From: Mesotaenium endlicherianum
Lineage: Eukaryota; Streptophyta; Zygnematophyceae; Zygnematales; Mesotaeniaceae
Reading direction: 5' to 3'
Assembly: GCA_009602735.1 (NCBI GenBank)
Contig: WELA01004683.1
Coordinates: forward strand, 157,319-183,987
DNA: 26,669 nucleotides
Both the position numbers and the translations under genes were made by a program. Every line of letters starts with the position of its first letter. The stretch's first letter is position 1. The notes beneath the pieces were generated by a model, which saw nothing but the letters and a program-made list of their open reading frames with translations, did not search any database and had not been told where the DNA came from. Of the stretch, positions 18,301 through 26,151 are shown one piece after another.

Positions 18301-20054
18301 GGACGCAAAGTACTGGTCACCACGGACCACGAGGCGTTAAAGCACCTACAGACGCAGCCGTATCTCTCAAGGAGACAAGCAAGATGGAGCGAATACTTGC
18401 AACAATACAACATCACGATTCAGTACCAGCCCGGCAAGACAAACCCGGCTGACCCCCTCTCAAGACTGCAATTAAACGCCGTGATGACATCGCTGAAGAC
18501 AGATCTGGAAGCTCAATTTTCAGCCGCCTATAAAAGAGACCCTTACTACAAGAACGGAGAAGCAGCCTTGGACCCATACAAGAAGCAAGAAGGCAATTAT
18601 TAGGTGAGGCAAGACACAGGCCAGAGATGTGTTCCTGATGACTTAGACCTCCGGCTCTTGCTTCTACGAGAAGCACACGACAACCCTCCTGGAGGACACT
18701 TCGGAATCCTAAGGACCACGGGCGTTCTAGCTAGGACTTATTGTTGGCCAGGCATGTCTAAGCAAGTCAAGGAGTACTGCAGGAGCTGTGACACATGCCA
18801 AAGAATCAAGCCATCATCGCAAAAGGCGGGAGGACTCCTCCAACCACTACCAATCCCCGAAAGACAATGGACGGACATCTCAATGGACCTTATCGTGGAC
18901 TTGCCCGTGACACCTCGAGGCCATAATGCAATACTCACGGTGGTGGACAGACTTACCAAGATGGCTCATTTTATTCCCACGACGACTAAGGCTACAGCAC
19001 CACAACTTGCAAGACTCATCTTTGACAACATCTTCCGACTCCATGGACTACCATCAAGAATGGTGTCAGATAGAGATCTAAGATTCACAAGTCATTTCTG
19101 GAAAAATCTCTTCAAGAACTTGAATCGCTGGATATGTCTACTGCCTACCACCCACAATCAGATGGGCAAACCGAGCGTATGAATCGTACCCTAAAGACCT
19201 CTCTAAAGGCCTACGTGTCTACCCTCGAGCAAGACTGGCACATGTACTTGACCCCCCTCGAGTTTGCCTACAACAACACTACGCAGGCCTCTACCCAAGA
19301 GTCCCCATTCTTCCTCAACTATGGCTTCCATCCGACCACGCCACTGAGCTTCACGGCTGGCCATGATGAAGTACCTGCAGCCACAGATTTTATGGAGACA
19401 TTAGAAGCAGCCCTTACAGCAGCGAAGAAAGCTCTACAACACGCGCAAGATGCTCAAGCAAGAGTGGCGAACAGATCCAGAAGAGAAATTACGTACAGAG
19501 TGGGTGACAACGTGTTACTATCATCCAAGAACATTTCCCTGAACAACAGGCCTGCCGGCAGCAAGTTCTCTCCCAAGTATTTGGGACCCTTCAAGATTAT
19601 CCAGCAAGTCAACCCCGTTGCTTTCAAGCTAGAACTTCCCCAGACTATGCACATCGACCCCGTATTCCACGCTTCCCTCTTCAAGCCATATGTGCAACCC
19701 GACAACAAGTTCCCAGGACGTGTGACAACCCCACCAGCCCCAACAATAGTGGATGATCATTTGGAGTACGAAGTGGAAGACATAGTGGCTATGAGAAATT
19801 TCAGGAGACAGCAGCAATACTTGATCAAGTGGAAAGGATATCCAGATTCGGAGAATAGTTGGGTGGCGGCGCACTACCTTGACAAAGTTTAGAGAAAGTT
19901 GAAGCGCTTCCATACCGCCAACCCCCATCTTGGACCAGTCCCAAGTCTCTCTACTAGAAGCCCGGAGACTTCAGGGAGGCAGCCTGCCACCATCAAGAAG
20001 CAGCAGAAGACCCCTTGGAGGCAGCCTGCAAGAACAAGAAAGAGGAAAAATTGA
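18301..20054 (+). pseudogene. pol: pol fragment of element C: RNase H end, integrase, chromodomain
   Basis: Starts mid RNase H (VTTDHEALKHLQTQP) with the NPADPLSR tether. A TAG at 18601-18603 lies where Trp fits. The integrase zinc module (HDNPPGGHFG..CDTCQRIK), first Asp (ISMDLIVDLP) and second Asp (VSDRDLRFTSHFW) follow. A one-base loss near 19115 shifts the frame, which resumes with STAYHPQSDGQTERMNR (Glu). The GPY/F module is YLGPFKIIQQV, and a chromodomain spans about 19761-19913 (LEYEVEDIV, LIKWKGYPDSENSW) with all three cage aromatics. A TAG at 19890-19892 cuts its last helix, after which the frame stays open to a TGA at 20052. Three lesions, so it is inactive. Confidence 0.9.
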
Positions 20055-20811
20055 CATTAGACACTCTTCTCTTCTTGCAATTTCTGGACAGAAAACTAAA
20101 ACTGCTACTGGCGATAGGTCGTTTCACAATAAATTCTGAAAATTTACCTGGCTGTAGTCCATGAGTAGCCGGTCATTTAGAGTCCAAGTTTGCTTAATTT
20201 GGAGCACTGGTGAGAGAGATATGATGCTCTAAGTAGAAAGGGGTCAGGCTGCTGGCATTGTTAGGACAGAATATGCCTTCTGACATTGTGCCTTCCCCTG
20301 AGCTTGGAATGCTCTGAAACTCAAGACTCTGGTAGAACATCTTACAGCGCCCAGTTTCAAACTTAGTTTGCAGAATTTGGAGAAGTATAGAAGGACTTAT
20401 GATTTTCAGAAGTTTCTGCACAGATTTGGAGGAGTGCCTACTCTCTCAGCTCTCAACAACACTCCAGATATGAGAATGCTCTCAAATTTGGTGACATGGT
20501 AGAGTTTTTTGACGCGGTCTGTCTGAAACTCAAATTTTCAGATTTGGAGCAGTTCTGTGGCCGCTATAAATTTTTGAGTTCGTGGCTGATTCTGGGCCAA
20601 CTTGTACAATTTTCTTTATCATTAAGGAGTAGGCTAGCCAATAAGGTCACACCACCTACGACCTTGCCTGGTCTACCTTACATGTGTAGCACCTGACTTG
20701 GCGCCTTTGACTAGTCCTCCTCACATGTGTGGCATCTGACTTGAAACTGTTAACTAGTTTGCTCCACATGTGTAAGACCTGGATTGACGCGCCGAGACGT
20801 CGCTTAATCTA
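20055..20811 (+). other. 3' untranslated region of element C
   Basis: About 750 bp without a coding frame between pol and the polypurine tract. The word ATTTGGAG recurs at 20197, 20375, 20424 and 20542 with a variant at 20486. A 43-bp tandem repeat occupies its end. I see no further ORF with recognisable protein motifs. Confidence 0.6.
20680..20795 (+). repeat. 43-bp tandem repeat, about 2.6 copies
   Basis: Copies start with ACATGTGT at 20680, 20723 and 20766, exactly 43 bp apart. Each continues with a GCACCTGACTTG-like word, and the first two with an ACTAGT core. The last copy is cut short before the polypurine tract of element C. Confidence 0.8.
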
Positions 20812-20812
20812 T

Positions 20813-20823
20813 CGGGGGGGTGA
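20813..20823 (+). other. Polypurine tract of element C
   Basis: CGGGGGGGTGA lies directly before the 3' LTR start at 20824. The left copy of the LTR starts TGTAGTG right after the target duplication, so the TGA here belongs to the internal region. Confidence 0.7.
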
Positions 20824-21326
20824 TGTAGTGATTTGAGTTATTATATATTAGTTTGCAAATATTTTAATGTTTTCAAATGTATTTGGAGTAGTATTGTGTG
20901 GAGTCAAGTGTGAATAGGTACTCTAGTAACTTGGTTCATGTCCTTTGAACCTTCCAAGGCATTTTCGAAGTTAGAGGAAAGACCTAGAAGAACTCCATGT
21001 GGCAAAAGTCAGATGTGCCATTTTTAGGTCAAAAGGACATGTGTACATTATTCTAGAAAGAGGTGGCAAGTTTTGGGATGTGTTGGGTGCCAACACATCA
21101 ACATACACCTTCCTAGAAATTACTTATGTAGCAAGTATATAAACAAGAGCTAGAACATAGAAAGACATTCCAGAATCACTCTTGTACTTGCCAAAATCCA
21201 GAAATATATTAACTTTCAAGAAGCCATCTCTCTTTCAAGAAGCTACCACTTGTGTTCAAAGATCCTTGTCTTGAATAGATAAAGTATTCTGTTTTACTGA
21301 GTACTTTATCTATCTGTTTCACTACA
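20824..21326 (+). repeat. 3' LTR of element C
   Basis: Runs from TGTAGTGA to TCACTACA, a perfect 8-bp terminal inverted repeat, and is followed by the GGTAG duplication. At 503 bp it is a typical size. A TATA box lies at 21136-21143, so the U3 part is about 340 bp. Confidence 0.92.
21136..21143 (+). promoter_or_regulatory. TATA box in the LTR of element C
   Basis: TATATAAA in the second half of the LTR, facing the direction of transcription, with GC-poor flanks. In a 3' LTR it would drive transcription outward into the element D flank, antisense to the methyltransferase gene. Confidence 0.55.
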
Positions 21327-22662
21327 GGTAGTAGTTGGCGATGCCGAGGAAGGCCCGCAGCTGCGAGAGGTCTGTAGGAGGTGGGATGCCTGTGATGGCC
21401 GAGATCTTCGCCAGCTGGGGTGCCAAGCCGCTGGAGGAGAGCAGGTGGCCGAGGTACTCCACCTCGCGGGTCCCAAAAGTGCACTTGCCTGGATGGCACT
21501 TGAGCCCAGCGGCCTCCAAGCGGTCCAGAACAGCAGTGATGTGCGCCACGTGCTCCTCAAACGTCTGACTGAAGACGAGCACGTCATCGATGAAGCATTG
21601 GGCAAAGGACAGCTCGGCCAGCTCCTTGTCCATCACCCTCTGAAAGGTAGCTGGCGCGTTCTTCAACCCAAACGGCATCACCACCCACTCGTAGAGCCGC
21701 TGTGCTCCCCAGAACGCCGTCTTATGCTGGTCCTCCTCGGCGATGGGAATCTGGTTGAAGCCTTGACGCAGATCCAGCACTGAGAACCAAGTGCACGTGC
21801 CAATGTCGTCAAAGATCTTGTCAGGCGTCGGCATAGGATATCTGTCCTGCTCGGTGACCTCGTTCAGCCTACGATAGTCACCGCACATCCTCTTCTCGGA
21901 CCAATTGCCCGAGGCATCCTTCTTGGCTGGCATGACCGTGGGTGCGGCATAGCGAGAGGAGGACTCCCGAATGAGCCGGCTGTCCTCCAGCTTGCCTGTC
22001 TGCGCGCTGATCAAGCCATCCTCAAAGTGGCTGTAGCGATAACGCTTCAGGAAAATGGGCTCCTGCGACGTGAGAGTAATCCGCATGGGGTCCCCCCGAT
22101 AGCGCCCGAGATCGTGCATGCCGCTGGCAAAGCTGGTGCTGCGCCTCCCGTCCAGCAGTGCCGTCAACTGTGCAACTTGTGCCGTGGTGAGTGTCCCCCC
22201 CAGCTTCCATGTCGGTGGAGCTGGTGGCGTCGCCTGGCCTGCTGGAGTCTCCTGTCTTGCCGCTGGGGTAAACTGTGGTGCTGCAGGTGTCACCTGCCCT
22301 GCAGCGGTTGGCGCTCGGCCTGCCGCGGGTACCTGCACCGTGGCAGCTGTGGCCAGCTGCCTGGCACCGTCTGCCTGTGAGCGAGGAAAAAGAAAAGGTG
22401 ACCGGGACTCCTTGGGTCGCTGTGAGGACTCCTCTCTTCGTCGTCCCCCCCCCAGCGAACCAGAGGCCTCCCCTTGCGGCGGTGGGGAGGGGGGGCGGGT
22501 GCGCGCTGGTGGTGCAGGCCCTGCGCGCTGAGGATGCCACGTCGTGCCTGGCGGGGTCTGATTGTCATCGTCGATGGAGTCATCGTCCATATCATCGGCA
22601 GGCCGAGGCAGCTCAGGATGCCGGGCTGCGGCGTAGAGAGGCGCCAAGGCCTGCGTCTGCAG
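21327..22662 (-). CDS. pol: Element D pol: linker and reverse transcriptase
   Basis: Open continuation of the polyprotein from the methyltransferase domain. First comes a Pro/Ala/Thr-rich linker (about 22150-22600) with TPAA-type repeats. Then reverse transcriptase: SSRYAAPTVMPAKKD, MCGDYRRLNEVT, LDLRQGFNQIPI, TAFWGAQRLYEW, MPFGLKNAPATFQRVM and the catalytic FIDD (DD codons 21583-21588). The LKCHPGKCTFG and EYLGHLLSSSGL connection follows. The segment ends at the element C insertion within NYYRRF. All canonical RT blocks are intact, unlike element A. Confidence 0.93.
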
Positions 22663-23604
22663 CAGAATCCACGTGAAGACGTTGGCGTCGATTGCCTGCC
22701 CCAAGAGGCGAATGCGGTTCACCTCAGTGAGACCGTCTACCTGCGTGAGATGCGGCGGGAAGCCCATGGCACGTTCCACCGCCGCAGGGCGTGGCCTGTC
22801 AAACATGCCAGTCTCCAGGTCGATGACCATCCCGCGCTGATCTCCGACGAAGGCGTCGCTGTCGTAGCGGCTGACAAAAGTCGGCAGCGCGCGTGTGACG
22901 TCATGCAGGACCTCACACTGCGCCATGGAGGGATGTGGTAGTGTAGTCACGCGCTGGGCCAGGCGAGGGGCATCGAGGATGGAGTCGACGGTGCGTGGGT
23001 GACGTGGATGTGAGGCGGCCAACGCCTCGAGAGTACCTGGCATCGCCAGGTTCGTGAAGTAGGCGCGGACGCGGTGCGCGAAGGAACCAATCTGGGCAGC
23101 GTCAATGACGGCCTCGCGGTCGACGTAGCTGCTGCAAAGAGCGAAGTCGGCACTAACATCTGGACGGCGATCGTGGCGCGCGGCCACGTTCTCCAGGACC
23201 CACGCGAGTGTGTGTGGCGGCTGGCGATCCTCAACAATGTTGAGGACGCGGAGCAAGTGCTAGAAGAGGGCCGTGCGGGGATCGCTGAGCGCCCTGCCAC
23301 GCCCGGCTCTGGAGAAGCCTTGGCACTCTCAACCGGCGATGACGAGGTCAATGGGCCCAAGTCGGGTGACATACTCGACGGTGATGTCGCGGATGTCCAT
23401 GGGCCAGTCTGTCTGAGCGCGGCGGAATGCGTGCTCGGGAAGGAGGTCAGGGAACCGCTCGGGGCCCAACGGCATCTGCCGACGGGCCACCTGCTGGGCA
23501 TTAGGATCGGGATCAACGTAGACGTAGCGGCGCACCGGGATGCCGGCCTGTAAGGTCGCGAGTAACCCGGTGGCGATGCCGGCGAAGAGCTCAAGGAGGA
23601 CGAT
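22663..23604 (-). pseudogene. C5-cytosine DNA methyltransferase domain within element D polyprotein
   Basis: A complete DNMT catalytic domain of about 314 codons that would transfer methyl from S-adenosylmethionine to cytosine C5. Motif I is LLELFAGIATGL (near 23570-23600), followed by YVDPDP, the motif II acidic position. Motif IV runs PIDLVIAG, stop, ECQGFSRAG, with catalytic Cys codon 23323-23325. DPRTALF follows. Motif VI is LENVA (ENV codons 23185-23193) and motif VIII HRVRAYFTNL (about 23047-23076). A target-recognition region comes next, then RPRPAAVERAMGFP (motif IX) and LLGQAIDANVF (motif X, about 22675-22710). Two stops kill this copy: TGA at 23329-23331, and TAG at 23260-23262. The residue before the catalytic Cys is Glu instead of Pro. 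It sits between protease and RT in frame with both, so it would be released or kept within Pol. Confidence 0.93.
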
Positions 23605-26151
23605 GCCGTCGGGCCGCTCGTTTAGAGCGTCTGCGCAGATAGGAGTCGGAAGTGGGCGACACCCCATTGCAGGGGTGCCGGGCTGAGCGAGCGGCGGGAA
23701 GGTACGCTCGGCGCTGTGCTGATGTGGCGCCATGCGGAGGGCGGCCACAGCACGGTCTGCGTAGTCACGCGTAAGGCTGGGGATGCGGTCAGTGAGCGGC
23801 TGCGGACGCTCCTCCCGTGCGTGGTCCTGGTAGGTGCGCCACCGCAGGCGCGCATCCTGCAGGGCTGTGGGAGAGACAGCGCGGGCCTGACGTCGGGCCG
23901 AGGCCACGCACAGCTGCTGCCACCTGTCGCGCTGGTCGCGGTCAGTCTGGTGCGAGGCCGCGTGGGCCAGCTGGTCGAGAACGGGACGCGGAGTCAAGTA
24001 GGGGTGCGGGTCGAAGTAGGCCCGCTGGCGTGCGCGCATGTCTGCAGTGGGGACTGTGCAGACGGAGCGCTCGGAGCTGTCGACCTCCTGCGGGGATCGA
24101 ACTAGCCGGCGAGGGGCTAGCTGGACTCGCGGCCGGGGCTGCCCTCGTGGGACGGGCGCGTCCCGGGGCTGCCGGAGACTAGACATGAGCCGTGTGCGTG
24201 CGGCGGCCGTAAATGGGTGACGACTGGGTGGCCTGCTGTTGGTGCGGGCCACCTTGGGAGGAGGTGACCCGGAGGGACCGTCGCCAGCGATGTGACTGCG
24301 AGGGACGCTGGTGCGCGGAGCTGTAGGGGCCAGCATCACGAAATGCGCCTCGGAAGAAGACTGAGCGTCGTCGCCAGCTGAGAGGGGCCGGAAGGGCGGA
24401 GTGCGGCGTCGGTCTCGAGTGTCGTCGTATGGCGGCGTGTCCCCGCGGGCCCGCGTGTCGTCGTAAGGAGGTGTGCGGTCCCTGTCGTCGTAGGGCGGCG
24501 TGACGGAGCGGGCGCGCGTCTCGCGGAGGGGAGTCACCTCTCGCGTCTCGCAAAGGGGTGTGAGCGATCGGGAGCGGCTCGTCTCGCGGAGAGGAGTGGT
24601 CTCTCGAGCGGGTCCGATGGTCGGCCAAGTGCGATGTGCGTAGGTTAGATGGGCGCAGATAGACGGGGTCGTGCGGTGTGGCTCGCGGACATTGAGCCTG
24701 GGCGCTGGCTGCTGTATGGAGTGTGTGCCAGCGCTAGAGGAGGCCGCGGCAGCTCGGCTCGTCGCAAACAAATGCGCGATGCGGCGACACTCGTTGCTCG
24801 TTGAGCAGTCGTGTGACACTGGTCGGCTGGGTCCAGCGGCATCGGGGCAAACCCTGCTGGGCCAGTCGTGAGTCATGGGCTGGCTGGGTGCGCTGAAGCC
24901 GGGCGGACCAGTAGGAGTGCGCTGCCTGCGTGCCGTAGGCGCAGCTGGCGGGGGCTCCTCGGGTGGCGCCGCGCTGAGGACCTCAACGGAAGCCTCGGGG
25001 AGTTGTTCCCACTGCGTCTCCTCCTCACTTTTGAGGGACTGGTCGTCGGATCTGCCAGGATAAGCTGCCTGCCGCATGGCCTCGTCTTCGGATGCCGTGG
25101 GGCGAGGCCAGGTCTCGCCGGTCTGATGCGAGGCGTCGTGAGGGGGCGGCTGAGAGTCCATACAGTACTGAATGGCCACGCCAACAGAGACGTCGTGGCG
25201 AACGCGGACGTCGAGCCTCGCGGACGGTTCGCCTTGAGAGGCTGAGACCCCCTGATGAGCCGTAGGCGCTGCGACCGCACCGCGGGCAAGGGCGGCGGCA
25301 GCGATGGCTGTGCTGGCCGTGGCGAGGGCCTCAGTGGCATCGTCCGCCATCTGCCGCATCATCGCGCTGTGGGCAGTGCAGATGCGGATCTGCTCCCTGG
25401 CCTGGGCTGCCAGGACATCCGCCTGCTGCTGCGACGTGAGATGGAGCTCGGCACTAGGTAGGTCTGGCTCCTCGTCTTGTGACTCGAGCAGGTCCACTCC
25501 CACAGAGATCTCCTTGTCCATGGGCCCGTCCTTATCGGTCTTGACCATTGGCCGGCCATCGTCCAGCCCCATGAAGCCATAAAGAGCGGACACTGCTGGG
25601 CGGCGATCGACAATGTCCAGGGGCAAGGATGCGGTGCGCGTCCCCCCTGTCCTCCAGTCGAGACGATAGAAGACGCGCTCTGCCCAGTTGTCGACCGCGG
25701 CGCCAATGGGAAAGAGCACCGCCTGCCCTAGGAGCACATCAAAGGACTCGGAAGGAGTGACGAGTGCGTGCCGATGGATGGTTGTCTCGTCTGCCGTGCC
25801 TGGGCGCAGAGTGAACAGTAGCGCCAACCTCGTGCGACCGGCGACGGTCTCGGACGTGCCGGCGGCGGTGTTAATGCGCGTCGGAGAGTCCTCCAAGTCA
25901 GCGGAAGAGAGACCCAACTGACGGAAGTAGCGGAGGCTGATGAGAACCGGCTGCGCTTCTGTGTCAAACATGATGCGCTGCGGCGCCTGGGTGTTGACGA
26001 GCACGATCCCCTGCAAATTATCCAAAAACGCGGCGTTAGGAGTGCTAATCATCCTGCGCTCATGCGCAGGGCGCGCGGGCGTGAATCGCACCGCGATGGC
26101 GGCATCGGCCGTCGGCCTCCTGGCGGCGATGCGCAGCTTGGCTCTGCGTGA
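23605..26151 (-). CDS. pol: Element D polyprotein: protease and long low-complexity linker
   Basis: About 849 open codons in frame with Gag upstream and the methyltransferase downstream. The protease-like part lies near 25650-26020: IVLVNTQAPQRIMFDTEA with the DTG active-site triplet read as DTE (25957-25965), then a second-strand motif SFDVLLGQAVLFPIG, the LLG element of retropepsins. The Gly-to-Glu change should damage activity. The remaining stretch, about 25600 down to 23610, is a disordered-looking linker rich in Ala, Arg, Pro, Ser and Asp with Thr-Pro repeats at 24411-24615. It has no recognisable domain, so roughly 600 residues are unexplained. No zinc knuckle is seen. Confidence 0.8.
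24411..24615 (-). repeat. Degenerate tandem repeats encoding TPLRET / TPPYDD units
   Basis: Seven Thr-Pro-Leu/Pro units in about 70 residues: TPLRET, TPLCET, TPLRET, three TPPYDD, then TPPF, separated by Arg-rich spacers of 3 to 6 residues. The DNA shows matching repeats of GTCTCGCGGAG and GTCGTCGTA type words. It resembles Arg/Ser-Pro repeats of nuclear proteins. Confidence 0.8.

Larger units (their letters stand above)
18274..21331 (+). mobile_element. Ty3/gypsy element C inserted in element D, internally deleted
   Basis: Flanked by a perfect 5-bp target duplication, GGTAG, at 18274-18278 and 21327-21331. The outer ends are TGTAGTGA (18279) and TCACTACA (ending 21326). Inside: 22 bp of 5' LTR, then directly the end of RNase H, integrase, chromodomain, untranslated region, polypurine tract and a complete 503-bp 3' LTR. 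The rest of the 5' LTR, primer site, gag, protease and RT are missing, so deletion happened after or during an otherwise normal insertion. It lies opposite in direction to element D. Confidence 0.92.

Noticed and set aside
24530-24615. CRISPR-like array
   Set aside because: Repeats are degenerate, coding in frame, without unique spacers of constant length, and the window is eukaryotic.
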